Positions 1 through 11,989 of a stretch of DNA of 54,808 bases are shown here, one piece after another. Made by a program: the position numbers and the translations under genes. The notes beneath the pieces are model-generated. The model was not told the origin of the DNA, ran no database searches, and saw nothing but the letters and a program-made list of their open reading frames with translations. Position 1 is the first letter of the stretch. Every line of letters starts with the position of its first letter. Source of the stretch: Gnetum montanum (lineage: Eukaryota; Streptophyta; Gnetopsida; Gnetales; Gnetaceae); assembly GCA_015680685.1 (NCBI GenBank), contig MNCI01001268.1:799677-854484 (forward strand), in the 5' to 3' direction.

Positions 1-622
1 GAAACTTGAGGTTCTCAAGGGCAAATACATTGATCAGAGATCTATTGCTAAGAACCTAGCCTAAAGAATGAATGACTACCAGGAGCTAAAAAATGTAGCC
101 AGGGCATCTAATGTCGAATGCAAATAATTTTCTGATTAGTTTATCAACGTTAAGGAGTTTTTCCCAGTAATGTCCTATCTGTGGGATATCCTCATTCCAA
201 CCCACATTGGTAATGCAACATGGACTATGAATGATCCCCAAAGTAAGGAGGAGAAGATGAAGCATTACTAGATGCCTTTTTCCTTCCACGGAGGTTGTAG
301 CTGTAGCAAGATAGCCATCGCACATGCCTAAAGTTGATGAAGGTCCTTTAGAACCTTAAGAACCTCCACCACCTAGGACTATCTAATCTTCTCAATTGCC
401 TTCATGCCATCACAGGATGTGCTATCCAATTTTGAGTACTCATGTCATGGTGTTCAATTTTGTGTCATGTACACCACAATTTTTTGTAATGTTGTTGATT
501 TATATACTCGGGCACTCAGTTTGTCAAGTTAGTTTGTTATGTTAATAGTCAATCAATAATCTCATACCTTCCCAATTTTGTAAAGAAACTCGAGGACAAG
601 TTTTCATTCAGTTGTGGGGGTA
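1..622 (+). mobile_element. E0: 3' end of ORF3 and 3' polypurine tract
   Basis: This is the truncated 3' part of an Athila-like Ty3/gypsy element whose 5' part lies outside the window. Bases 1-386 match, with many substitutions, the end of ORF3 of E1 (about 41300-41728). The shared order is a coiled-coil tail, a WDIP-IPxHIG-like stretch, a KEEKMK-like stretch, a Pro-rich end and a stop. The frame is broken by several stops. A short untranslated tail follows, then the polypurine tract TTGTGGGGGTA at 612-622, directly before the LTR. Homology to E1 and E3 is seen directly; assignment to the Athila-like group is inferred from those fuller copies. Confidence 0.7.
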
Positions 623-1568
623 TGACGAATCATCATTGTGTTGCATTAACAATCCCCCATTGATGTGGCCTTATCTATGCAGCCTCATCTACATGGTGTT
701 GCCCCATCAATGGGGCTATGTTGATGTAGCATTTGCTATGTCTATGGGGCCCTATTAATGTAGCAGTATAATAACGTCTATAAATACGTGCTTATTAGCC
801 ATGTTTATGGGATGTCTTGTGATAGTTGTAGTAGAGCTCTTGTAGTTTTGTCATTTGAGAATTAAAATACTTCTATGAGTGCCTACAGCAAGAGTTAGAA
901 AGTGTACTGATCTTTATCCGAGCATTGTTGTACCTGAACGCACTAGTGTGACTGGCAATAAAGATGAGCCTTTTAATCAAACCTTGCAGCACTTGGTAGA
1001 GATTAATGATTCATTTATGCATTTGTCATTTTCATTAATTATGCAATTAATTAAGCTAAATTATATTTCAAGTGATTAGTTAATTAATTAAGCTAAATAG
1101 ATTAAACACATAAGTACGACCACTTCAAGCGTAAACATGTATTTGCATGGTAATCCCAACAGCATTATTGCTTGGTTCACCCAGTAGCATAGGGCTTGGT
1201 AACCTCAGCAATGGATATGTGGGTTTAGAACATGTACGGAAAGTGGGACCAAATGCTTATGTTAAGACTAGTTAGAGCTTAGTTAACTAGTTAAATTATA
1301 TGAGTTATTAAATTACTTCATTTCTCTATTTTAAGCACCAAGAACATAAAACATAAAATAATAGAAAACATATGCCTTGATTACACTTAACCATACCTTG
1401 TGCATCACAAGTGTAATTAAGAAGACAACGAATGACTATTAGGGCAAAGTCCACTTCCTAGAAGACTAATGTACCAGAAGACATAGAGTCCACAGAATTC
1501 TACCGGATTATGCGTGATTGCTTTGTGATTCATATGGCTGGATGTAGGGGTACCTTAATCGCTCATCA
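623..1568 (+). mobile_element. E0: 3' LTR
   Basis: LTR of about 946 bp starting TGACGAATCA right after a polypurine tract and ending CTCATCA, like the other LTRs of this family. It carries the family's conserved polyadenylation block (GGCAATAAAGATGAG near 954-968), the TGGTAATCCCAGCAG-type U5 repeats and the GGGGTACCT box near the 3' end. The next bases (ATAGG) are the candidate target duplication, but the partner is outside the window. No PBS follows, as expected for a 3' LTR. Confidence 0.8.
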
Positions 1569-2749
1569 ATAGGTAACATGGATCAAGTACTAGAGGCTAA
1601 CATGGGCTCCCCACATTGCCTACTTATTGACCCCATTAAATCCATAATCATGAAGTGAAAATGCCAAAGAATGCATGAATTAGAATACCTATTGGAGTAA
1701 GGAAATGATCATGTCCAAGACAATTTGATTACTTATTTTAGATGGTTGTTGGTACATGGCTCCATTAAGACACATATACCTCCAAATAGCTTTCTTTGAT
1801 TTTAATGAGCTAATTATGTCTTTGTTTATATTTATTTAAGTTACTTCTTGAGCTTTAAAAGTATTATCTCTTTTTGTACTTACTAATAATGAGCTTTCTC
1901 TTCTAGCTATCTCTTAATTCTTGTTATTGATTTTAAATAGTTTCCTAATCATTATGTTCTAAATCCCACATAGCTATGGTAGTAAACAAATACTTTTATG
2001 GAATTCATCATTCTATGAAATTGAGCTATTTACTAACATACTTTCAAAAGCTGTATTTTGCAAAAGTAATGTTACACATAGATGAAATATAAGATTAAAT
2101 GATTATTCTAAAATCTCAAACTTATGTATAAAGTGACACTAATTCTGCACTAAGCTCATTTAGAATTGACATTTAGAGAAGCTATCTCTTTTAATGATAA
2201 TAACAAAAATAAGCTACACCTTCGCAATTCAAGAAAATAGTTTATTCCAAAATTTTTATTTACTAAACATGCTTATATGAAAATCTAGCTAAATAATTAA
2301 AAAGCTACTTGGAAAAATGAAAAACCAAAAGAAAAATGCAAAACCCATTTGAAATCCCATTAAAGAAAATATCTTGTAAGCTTCCTTTTGTTTCCTCCAA
2401 GAGTTTCTCCTTCAAGCCCCCTTTTTTTGTTTACTCATGTTGAGCTTTATATAGTAGCTCAAATGGTTATAATATTTATAAAAATGATATAGGATTAATA
2501 AATTTAATAATTTCTTACTATAGTTGTAAAACCATTAAACAATGTCTAAACTATCTTAAAAGTTGATTTGATTCTTTGAATTTGTTAGACCTTTATAAGT
2601 AACTAGTATGAGATTTTGTCCTAACTACACAAAACTTTTATTACTTGGTTTAATGCATCTAGTTCTGACTAATCCAATTTCTTTATAACTTCTTTCACCT
2701 CTACTTTATTAGCCCCTAATTTAGTTAATGAATTAGTTAACTCATTTAT
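1569..2749. other. AT-rich sequence, no gene seen
   Basis: About 1.2 kb between the E0 LTR and the minus-strand broken ORF. It is strongly AT-rich, with many short A and T runs and no frame of coding character on either strand. It may be the far (3') part of the minus-strand element that E0 inserted into, but no LTR, PBS or polypurine tract was recognised here. Confidence 0.4.
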
Positions 2750-5336
2750 TGTTACCACTGTTGAAGAAAAAGCTCACTCCAATTCCAACTTCTTTTTATT
2801 GATGTCAGTCATTATCCTTGCAACTGCCATCATGGTGTTATCTAGAAAATTCCCTTTGAACTATGGTAGTTTTTCTCTCATTTTGGTTGTTTTTCTTACT
2901 AAATATTAAGCTCTCTAATCTATTTGTATAAAAACAACTTAATTTCTTTGGGCTTCTTTGATTTTTGCTCAAGTCTTGTTTATCCATTCCTTTTGAAAAT
3001 TAAACTTTGCAATCAACTTTTAGAAATTTGATTATCATAAATAAGCATAATATGAAGCTTTCATTATTCCTAACTTACTCTAATTCTAAGCTAACAACAA
3101 CTAATCTTTCTTTTAACTATAGGCTACCTTGTTCTTGATTTTGTAATAGTGAATCTTTGATTATAATTGTAGCTTTGAGTTGTTCATTTAAATCCTTAGA
3201 ATCCTTTAGCTCTTTCTTTAAATAGCCTAGTTCTTATTCATTCTTAATCAAAAATTCTATTATCAACAACCTACCCCATATCCTTGGTTAAAGTAGCTAT
3301 TTTCTCTAACACATCTTAATATGTAATCACTAGTTTTTTTCCTTTTGTTAATGGATCATCTTCCTTATAAGAAAATATTATGCTTATCTCAGTTTTTGGC
3401 TTGGTTTGTAGCTTTTGACTTAGGATGATTCTTTCCTCTTTTTTCTTCACTTTAAAGTATTTAGTTTCTCCTTTCATTAGATATCATGAGAGAAAATCTA
3501 GTGTGGTTGAAGCTAGTAATGAGATTTCTCCTACTTTTGGTTGTTCTTCTTGTTGTTGCTATTGTAGTCGTAGTAGCTCTTGTTGTTCAATTAGTTCTTC
3601 TTGTTGCTATTAGCACTTGACTAGCTTTTGTTGTTGCTTTTTATTATTAGCTTTTATTCTTTCAATTCCAATATTCTTAGCTTCTTTGACTATTACATAT
3701 TCAATGCCATTGAAGGAAAATCTCTCATTAGGCAATGCTTCTTCAAGATCATTGAGGTTCTAGGAAAAATAATTTTCTTTCATGAAAGCTATATAATCTT
3801 CTAGAAAGTCTTGGACTAGAGGGTAATCTCTGCTTTCCATCAACTTGCATGCCTCTATTATAGGTTGATCACATGATGATGCTAGGAGATTCATTAATAA
3901 GCTTCTTTTTAACTATTCCTCTATCTCATATTTAGCCTAATTTACCTCATTGTCAAAAAGTCTTTGATAGACAATATTCATCTCATGAGGTTGATGTACC
4001 TTTTGGTTTTTGTAGTTGAATAAATTCTTCTTGGAGCTACTAGAATATCACAAAATTCATTTTATCTTTTAATCATTCCCTTAAGATGCCCAGCATTTTT
4101 GAATTTCCAAAAGCTAAATTTTAATGAGAAAATATTTTTATGTTTGTAGTCATGCCTAAGAGAGCTTTCTCACATCTATCTTCCTACCTCAAGAGCTGCT
4201 AAGTATGTGGTTATGAATCTTGAAAGCTTATGGGCTTGGCCTTGAAAACTTGCTATTAATATTAATGCATATCTTGCATGAAGAGAAATAGCTTCATGAC
4301 ATTTATTTTTCACCTCATTAATTAATTGTTGATTAACCCTAGGTAAGAGAACTCATAAGTTGAATTTAACCAAATGGGGATAGATACAATTTAGTAAGAA
4401 TTATAAATTTTGGTAGTTAAAATAGCTTTTTTGTTAGATGAGCTTAAAGAAATCATAGTAAGGGCATTCTAGTCAAGCTTTCTGTTGTAAGTTATACCCT
4501 GTAAAAATTGGGGCAATATGCATTGGCTCTAGAATTTTACTTAATAAGAAATCCATAAGGAATGAGCTCAAACTTAGCTAAGTTCCTTGCTCATGGATTT
4601 CAGATAAACTTTACTACAAGACATCATTAATATATTGAATTGGAAAGAAACTTCTACCATTTTTGAAAGCTATCCAAGCCCAAATATGATAATCCCTAAC
4701 AAAGTTAACTTCTTGTTTTGAATAGAAATTAAGTGCTGAAATAAATATTCAGTAAAGGAACCTAAGCTCAGTTTCCTTTGGGATGATAGTATGATAGCCT
4801 CAAGCTTTTGCAAGTTGTGCTGGTGGAAGATTGACAACTTTTCCGATGTTTGGATGCTGCCGAAATCTTCTACTTAATACTTCTTCATTAATCTACTAAG
4901 ATTCTCCCTCACTGATGTTGAGCCTTATGGTGCCATAGATCTTGTATACCTACTTGACACCAATGTTAATAAATTTCTCTATGTTTCCTTTGAAACAGAG
5001 CTTATCCTTTTCATTGATTATCTCTACAACAAGGCAATTAATGATATCTCTCATTAAGTTAGCCCTATGCATGAATCCAAGCTTATGAAGGCTTGTTTTC
5101 TCATAGATTTTGCATTATTTTTCCATTGTTTCCAAGCTTTTGAGTCCTATTTTCTTAAATAAATTATGGTCTTCATCAAAACTGAAGAGTTTTTTTTTGT
5201 GTCTTGCTCTATCTCTAAACACCCAACTTCAATCGACTAGCAAAGTTAATAAATGTTTAGTTTGAAATGTTAAAGGTAATTAGAGAAACTGAAGGTCTCA
5301 ATATCTTGAAGCTTCTTCCTTCTCCTTGTAAGACAT
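2750..5336 (-). pseudogene. Long broken ORF of an unidentified retroelement (minus strand)
   Basis: Read on the minus strand from an ATG at 5336-5334 (MSYKEKEEASR), a protein-like frame runs for about 2 kb, interrupted mostly by in-frame TAA, TAG and TGA codons. Visible segments include HRANLMRDIINCLVVEI, NLPPAQLAKA, FYSKQEVNFVRDYHIWAWIA, a Gln-rich coiled-coil stretch (around 3500-3640 in plus coordinates) and a Lys-rich EDDPLTKGKK segment. There is no RT, protease or integrase motif, so by position it could be a gag- or capsid-type protein of the element whose primer site lies at 7425. I do not recognise the family. The 3' limit is uncertain; coding character fades below about 3050. Confidence 0.45.
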
Positions 5337-6149
5337 TTCTAAAGTTGGAAAAAGAAAAAAAGAAAAACAAAAGCCTCTCTTTTTATCATAACTTAGAAAA
5401 AGGTGAATTTTTTATTTAAAGGATGAAAAAATGGTATATGTAGTGAATTCTTTGCTTCTAGAAATGAATTTCTATAAATTGATAGAGTATATCTAATACC
5501 CATGGCAACAAAACCTCAAAGGAAAAAGAAGACACATGTACCTTAATGACAAGGTTCAAAATAAAAAGAAAAAAATTACTACTTTAGTGATGAGGATTTT
5601 AGGAGGATATTAGAACCCAAAATAATTAAAACATAGGTAAACCCCAGGATTTATAAAAGTTTAGAACTTAGTGCTACCTATTAGAATTGAACTTGTGACT
5701 TAGGGCTACCAAGCCAAGACTTGTACCACTATCTCTAATGTTTCCTTTTGGAAGCTTACAAGGAAAGTAGAAATGCATTAGGATGCTACTTTATCATATC
5801 ATTTTCCTATTAGAATTTTTCTCTCTATTATTAATTATTTATCCTTTCAAAAGCATAAGCTTTTGTGTATGAATGCTAATATGTTCATAGGACCTGGTGG
5901 AAAAAAAATATTTTAAACTCTTTATGAAATGAAAAAAAAAAGCCTACTAGTGATATTGGATGAATTGACTAGTGGTAGCAAACTACTTATAAAGTTAGAG
6001 ATTGTGCTAGATGGTTTGAAAAAAAATTAGCTAAGCCTAAGCACTAAGTTGAAGAAGATCTTGCAGAACTTGTAAAGCAAAAGCAAAATTTTTAGACAAA
6101 AATCCATTTAATTTTGAAATTCAAAAAACCATGGCTAAAGCTCATTATG
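5337..6149. other. Spacer with A/T runs and a SINE-like insert
   Basis: Non-coding stretch upstream (on the minus strand) of the broken ORF and downstream of the candidate primer site of X0, so it may be that element's leader. Apart from the tRNA-like repeat at 5665-5745 it holds only AT-rich sequence with poly(A) runs (for example near 5907-5945). No gene was seen. Confidence 0.4.
5665..5745 (-). repeat. tRNA-derived SINE-like head
   Basis: On the minus strand a tRNA-like pol III promoter can be read: a box A-like TAGTGGTACAAGTCTTGG, then about 30 bases on a box B-like CAAGTTCAATTCT. Spacing and order fit a tRNA-derived SINE. The body and 3' tail are not clearly delimited. The call rests on the two boxes only. 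Confidence 0.4.
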
Positions 6150-7410
6150 CTAAACAATGCTAGAATATTTTGATGTAAGTGGACTTACCATTGGTGGGGT
6201 ACTTTCATAAGAAGATAGACATGTTGCTTTCTTTTCTAAAAGTTGAATAAGTTAGGGCAAAATATAGCATATATGAGAAAGATTTATATGTTTTCTTCAA
6301 GAAATCAAGCATTAGAGGCATTACTTGTTGCCCAAGGAGTTTAGTTTGATGATAGACCACAAAGCACTATAATTTTTAAACTCTTAAAAGAAGTTAAGTG
6401 CAAAGCACATGAAGTGGGTTGCACAGTTAAGGGAGTTCAATTTTGTGTTGAAGCATAAAAGCAGGAAAACTAATGTGGTGGTTGATGCATTGTCTAGGGT
6501 GCATGTGGTGAATTTCAACACACATCATGTAGAAGGTATGGATGATTTTTTTGATTTGTATAAGCTTAATGATGATTTTGGGTAGGTTTGGAGGTGTGTC
6601 AAAGATAATTAGTGAGTAAGATAAAAGAGTGGAGGAACTATCATATTCAAGATAAACTTTTATTTAAGAATGGAAAGGCATGTATTCCTAATTATGAATT
6701 TAGGAAAAATATTTTGTTTGAAAAGCATTATAGTGAAATGGCAGGTCAATTGGGCAGGGATAAAATATTGGAACTTATGAGTAGGTACTATTTTTGGCCT
6801 AGTATGAAAACTAAAGTTTCAAAATTTGTAAAGGAGTGTTTGACTTATCAAAAGTTCAAAAGAGATAGAGTGAGTGGATGGACATTACATGCCTTTACCA
6901 ATTCCCAAGAATCCATGGGAAAGTGTGTCTATGGATTTTGTGAGTGGTATTCCAAAAATAAAAAGTGGGAATAATGTACTTTTTGTTGTTGTGGACAGGT
7001 TCTCTAAGATGGCACATTTCATTCTATGTAAGAAGATGAGTGATGCTTCTCATGTTGCAAATTTGTTTTTCCAACATGTTGTGAAGTTACAGGGAATTCT
7101 TTTGTTAGTAATAAAGACTCCAATTCACAAGTCACTTTTAGAGGTCCCTTTGCAAAATTTGAAAGGCAAAACTGAATTTTTCTAGTGCATATCATCCATA
7201 ATCTAATGATCAAATAGAGGTGGTAAATAAATCCTTGTTAAACATATTGAGATATTTTTATGATGGACAGACAAATAGGTGGAAAAACTTGTTGTGACAT
7301 GCTTAATTTTCATACAATAATGCTTTTTTTATCATTATTGATAAAAGCTCATTTAAGGTAAACTATGGGTTTAGTCCAAAGCTGATGGACACTTTGAATA
7401 GCTTTGAAGG
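6150..7410 (+). pseudogene. Chromovirus-type Ty3/gypsy pol fragment (RNase H to integrase)
   Basis: Plus-strand remnant of a second gypsy lineage. In order it shows RNase H (FDVSGLTIGGVLSQ, later VADALSRVHVV), a zinc-binding integrase N-terminus (KHYSEMAGQLGRDK ... CLTYQKFKR), and an integrase core ([32 protein letters not shown]). It ends at the segment resembling the usual SDGQTEVVNRSLGNLLR region and YGFSP. The MDFV and [12 protein letters not shown] wording is that of chromoviruses rather than of the Athila-like elements next door. Stops and at least two frameshifts break it, for example between the finger and the core near 6874-6974, where two frames overlap. RT, protease, gag and LTRs are absent. 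It stops beside a primer site in the opposite orientation. Confidence 0.75.
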
Positions 7411-7424
7411 AGAAGCTGAACTTA

Positions 7425-7436
7425 GCTCTGATACTA
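7425..7436 (-). other. X0: primer binding site (tRNA-iMet type), minus strand
   Basis: GCTCTGATACTA is the reverse complement of TAGTATCAGAGC, one base away from the standard plant retroelement primer site TGGTATCAGAGC (initiator tRNA-Met). Its orientation puts the LTR of X0 at higher coordinates and its internal region at lower ones. Confidence 0.6.
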
Positions 7437-7696
7437 ATTACGCTAGAGTAGGTTCACTCTAATATTAAAATCACCTTTTAACAATAAATCTAGATATTAT
7501 GAAAAGATAATTTATTTACTAGAAAACAAAAAAATTAGCTATCTTCAAGTATTCAAAAGAGAAGATCACAACATGGTTATGTAAACCACAAAACATCCAA
7601 ACCTCTCTAATCACTCAAATGATGTTGTGGAGCATGAGGCTTTACAAGCACACAATGATTATTCTCAATTAAAGATAGAACCATGTGGAATCTCTT
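7437..7696 (-). mobile_element. X0: 5' LTR, part 1 (U5 side)
   Basis: Segment between the minus-strand primer site and the E1 insertion point. With 42840-43491 it makes one LTR of roughly 910 bp on the minus strand, split by E1 at the CTCTT duplication (7692-7696 and 42835-42839). No coding content. The LTR end at 7437 is inferred from the primer site because the terminal CA is not preserved. Confidence 0.5.
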
Positions 7697-8517
7697 TGAT
7701 GAATCACAAAGTTTGGGCTACAGCAATGGGCATGCATCGATGCTTCAGTTGATGCATTGACATAATGTCTATCTTTTCCTATATAAATATGCATAGACAT
7801 CGCATTTATGGCACAGTTGAGTTAGTAGCATAATGAAGTTCTTGTAGTTTTTTTCTGTAATAGTTAGAATATTTTCTAAGTACCCGTAGTAGGAGTTCAA
7901 AAATTGTATAGATCCTTAGTCGAGCACCAATGTACTTGGATACATTATTGTGATGGAAATAAAGATGAGATTCTTGAAATACCTTGTAGTGCTTGGAATA
8001 GATTAATGTTTACTTTTATGCACTTTATATTAATGCTCTTAATTAATTAATGCATTTAATTAATACACATAAGTATGACCACCTCGAGCATACCATTGAT
8101 GCTTGGTAATCCTAGCAGTGTTATTGCTTGGTACGCCCATTAGCTTAACACTTGATAAACCAGTAGCATTATAATGAGTTCAAGATGTGTACGAAAGGTG
8201 GGCACGGATACTTATGTTAGGAAATAGAGTAAGGCATTAAATAGTTACTTAGATTAATATCCAATTAATTACTTTACTTAACACTTAGGATAATTAGCAT
8301 AAAATGTAAAAATTAATACAAATTATGTGCCTTGGATTCCACTTAAACCATACACTTTCACCAACATAAGTAAGCCAAGAAGACAACGATCACGTCTGTA
8401 GGTCACTATCTTTACTATTGGCATTTGGAGAGTGAAATTCCATGGAATTTGACCAGATCACTAGTGCAACGCTTGTGATTCTTATGGGTGGGCATAAGGA
8501 CTACTTGTCGCTCATCA
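7697..8517 (+). mobile_element. E1: 5' LTR
   Basis: 821-bp LTR starting TGATGAATCAC and ending CGCTCATCA, with a TATA box TATAAAT near 7782-7788 and a polyadenylation signal AATAAAG near 7958. U5 carries degenerate TTGGTAATCCTAGCAG-type repeats. It is followed at once by a primer site. It is clearly the partner of 41962-42834; they share the start, the TATA region, the GTAGTAGGAGT block and the AATAAAGATGAGATTCTTGA block. Confidence 0.88.
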
Positions 8518-8518
8518 T

Positions 8519-8536
8519 TGGCATTGTTGCCAGGGA
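8519..8536 (+). other. E1: primer binding site (tRNA-Asp type)
   Basis: TGGCATTGTTGCCAGGGA directly after the LTR is a decayed version of TGGCGCCGTTGCCGGGGA, which is complementary to the 3' end of plant tRNA-Asp(GUC). The use of tRNA-Asp is a feature of Athila-type plant elements. Confidence 0.8.
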
Positions 8537-8669
8537 TTTTAGTTAGCTAAGTACACTACCTGGAAGACATAGTAAAACAATTCCCTGACGTTGTAAAAAG
8601 AAGTTAGTGCTAATACCATAAAGATAAAGAAAAATAACAAAAGCATACTATTTTTTCTCAATCATTGAT

Positions 8670-11090
8670 ATGGCTTCTTCTTGTATGGGACATTCTCCAC
8701 CACTGTTCATAGGTGAATCTAATCAAAGATAGGAAGGCCACAAAACACTAGTGCCTCAACAATTTAAGGTGGTATACACTCATCCAAATGCCTACACTCT
8801 AAACTTCATCTTCATCTTGCACCAAGACAAGTAGCTGCGGTGGAGAGAGATGAAAGGACACATTGTGTTGCCTCACGACCAATTTGTTCTTGCAATGTTA
8901 TTAAACAATCTTATCAAGTTAGGTATTACAAGACTCAATGCTAAATACAAAGTTTAGGATCATGCTTATCAAAATTATCATCTCACAAAAGCATAGAAAT
9001 AAAAGATCAGCAAATGGAAGCCAAATATGAGGCCTCAAAAAGCAAACAATTTTCTGCCCACTTATTCATACAAACACATAAAGAAGGTGAGGACTTCTTT
9101 TTGAGTGCCTCCTAGTACACAGATTCTATTTTTTGATGAGGAGACCCTTAATTGGTAGTTGTAGTCCACTCTGGACAACCCTGGTTTTGGAAATAATGGA
9201 TTCCAAGATTAGGGGGCCTTGAAAGAGGGTAGTTAAGGTAGGAGTAATGACAAGCACCTAGAAAAGGACAAACATGATGATCAAAGCAGGGACCAAAGAA
9301 GAGGGAGTAGTAGGCACCACTCTAGTATTGGTTCTTCTTCCTCTTCACCTTCTTCCTCCTCCAACTTTGATTGGATTCATAGAGGAAACAAAAATTATGA
9401 TGGAGATGAGCAATAGGATAGGGATGATTGTAGATCCCACCAAAATAATAGAGACCATGTGTGAGCAATGGGGAGGTGATCATCGCAAGGAGCAAAGGGA
9501 TAGCAAGACTCATCATAGGCATCATGACCATGATCGAGGCCATAAAGATTGCTATGACTATAATGATCCCCTGCTAGCAATCAAGAATATGTTGAACATT
9601 GTAGAGGCTATTAGGATATCAACTAGGCATGTGAAAGATAGCTAAATCAAATAGTTAGATATGAATAATATCGCCAAGTTCAATTGTGGGTACAATTTAA
9701 ATCCACAAAATCACCTACAAGCCTTTCATGACGCCTGTAACTTACAAAATGTGGAGAATGATTGGAAAAAGCTAAAACTACTCCTATAGACCCGAAACTT
9801 ATCAAAGAAGCAAAAAGTTGGTATGGGTCCTTAGAACCGAAATTTATTTTGAGATAGATTATGATACTTGAGTTGTTCAATGACAAATATCAGACATAAT
9901 CCAAAGTGTCTAATTTGAGAGGGCAAATCCAAGGATGGAAATAGGACACTTATGAGTCCTTGGATGTAGCTATAAGTAGGTACTTCTCCTTGTTGCACTG
10001 ATGCCTAGGCCATGGCTATCCTTAATGGGATCAACTATGCCACATCATAGATGGGCTTCAAACTGAAATGAGGAGAACCCTTGGGGTTTATGCACAAGGA
10101 AGACTTTCTGAGCTAAGGGTTCATTAGATCCAAAGGCTCATTGAGTAGGTAGGTAAAGAAGAGGAAGAGCTAAAAAAAATGAGAAAGTGCAGAGCAATAC
10201 AACAAGGACCCTTCCCTTCACAAGAGGGAGGTCTATTTTTATAACAATAATGAGGAGGCACCACTTGATCAAGTTGTGCAAAGGAAAACCTTTCCGATTC
10301 AAAAATGTATCTCTAAAATATTGACCAAGGTTGATAAAATGTGGGACTCCTTAGAAAAAAAATTTCAAATTTCTCTAAAGATTATAAAAGAGAGTAGCGA
10401 TCAAGGAGGTAGTGGTCATGAAAGAAGGAAGAAAAAGGAGGCTAAACGTAAACATTAGAAGGCTAAAGGCATAACTGTAGCAGTCGAAGAGGCTGTGAAT
10501 TCCAAGTTAGATGATGATGGATGTGACATATGGTAATATAAACATTCCAAGGAATGTTTCCCTATTGTGTTATACTTTATAGGAATCTGGGATGTATGCT
10601 TTAAATTCCAAATTGGAAAAATGGCAAGCACCTAGGAGGTTACCTTATCCAAAAGGCAACTATCAACAACGTTTTCACCACCAAACTTACTATCCAAGTG
10701 GAGCATGACCTCAATCTCATGAGGAATACCAATAGGGGCAACATGCATGGTCATGAGGGATGCAACCTCCAAGGCAGCAGTACCTTTCTTGCCAACTTGA
10801 TCCATACAGGTACTATGTCTCTACATGACTCTTCTAGTCACACTTCCCTACCACATCATTATTATTCTCCAGATGACTACCAAGCATCATCACCAAGGTA
10901 GGAGTCCTAATTTTTCTACTATCCTCCTCCTCACTCTTCCACTCTTGTACGTCCACCTTCAACTCCTTTGCCACTTGCTCCATCTATGTAGGGTGAGATC
11001 CAACCTAGCCAAAGCAAAGAAATGCTACGAGGGCTATGAACTTACAACTGGCTTCTTAGTTGAGTGGTTATGATGCTACGCCTTGTAAAA
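8670..11090 (+). pseudogene. E1: gag pseudogene
   Basis: Starts at an ATG (MASSCMGHSP). After a basic, His-rich region (HHRHHDHDRGHKD near 9500-9545) it shows the gag core, starting LLAIKNMLNIVEA and continuing with LDMNNI, then NHLQAFHDACNLQNVENDWKK near 9710-9770, then a degraded WYxSLEP segment and an IIDGLQTEMRRTLG-like segment near 10040-10090. The order matches the Retrotrans_gag core seen in E2 and E3. A DDGCDI-type Cys/His patch (10510-10530) and a Gln/Pro/Tyr-rich tail follow. Multiple frameshifts and stops break it. Confidence 0.75.
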
Positions 11091-11199
11091 TATCCTTCTT
11101 CATAACCAACGATCCCACAAAGCCCTCGTAGATACCTATGGTTGTGAACCCTGTTGCTACCTCCTTTCCAATGTTTGTTGAGCCCCCTTCAAACCAAAG

Positions 11200-11720
11200 C
11201 ATCCCTTAGTTGCACACCGTCATGTTAATCAATGTGGTCATTGATTTGATTAAGGTTAGCCATCTTCCTGGGAAGAGATCTAATCTTGGAAGTTCCCTTA
11301 TTTATTTTTAGACTACCAGAAATGAGCCATGCAAGGCTCTTTTGGATGTAGGTTCTAGAGTTAACTAGATTTTGCAAGAAATGTACAAAGCATGGAATGT
11401 GCCTCCCCTTAAAAAGAGCAATATCAAGTTGAAGATGGTAGACCAATCCATCATTATTCCTTTAGGATTAGTGAAAGACATCATGACAACCATTTATGGA
11501 TGATTATATTTTTCCAATTTTCTAGTAATTCACATGGAGAACAGTAATGGGGGACTTTCCTATTATCATGGAAAGAGCATGGTTGAGTATTGTTAATGCA
11601 CGATTGGGGATAAGAGATCTCTCCTTGGAAATTTCCAAGGAGAATGAATTTGGAAAGATTAAGAAAAAATGTGTTCCATACATTGTGTATAGTGACAAAG
11701 GATGCCACTATGTGTAGAAA
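11200..11720 (+). pseudogene. E1: aspartic protease pseudogene
   Basis: Retropepsin-like segment with CKALLDVGSRVN at the active site (the usual D-S/T-G-A is D-V-G-S here), then MYKAWNVPPLKKSNIKLKMV, DQSIIIPLGLVKDIMTTIYG, and GDFPIIMERAWLSIVNA. It aligns along its length with 19090-19420 of E2. The altered active site and surrounding stops show it is non-functional. It lies between gag and RT as expected for a Ty3/gypsy order. Confidence 0.7.
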
Positions 11721-11989
11721 CTATGGTATGTGAAAAGAACATCACTTAAAGCATGTAGTTAGTGTGCAAACATCATACAAATTCAAAGGTGCCTGTACAT
11801 AGCACTAAATAGGAAGATACTTAGTGGATGACAACTAATAGAGAAGCTAAGTCAACAATGTGCATGGAACCAGCTGAGAGTCTCACAAGCTCTTATGTGA
11901 AAAGCATGTATCAATTGGAGTAGATCCATTTTCAACTCTCTAATGAACAAGGCGAAATCAATTAGGGAGAGTTGGAGATCCCTGAGACC

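Noticed and set aside
3425-3613. Cys/Ser-rich 62-residue ORF resembling a cysteine-rich secreted peptide
   Set aside because: It is the antisense of a Gln-rich coiled-coil stretch (CAA/CAG repeats) in the minus-strand broken ORF, which reads more like coding sequence.
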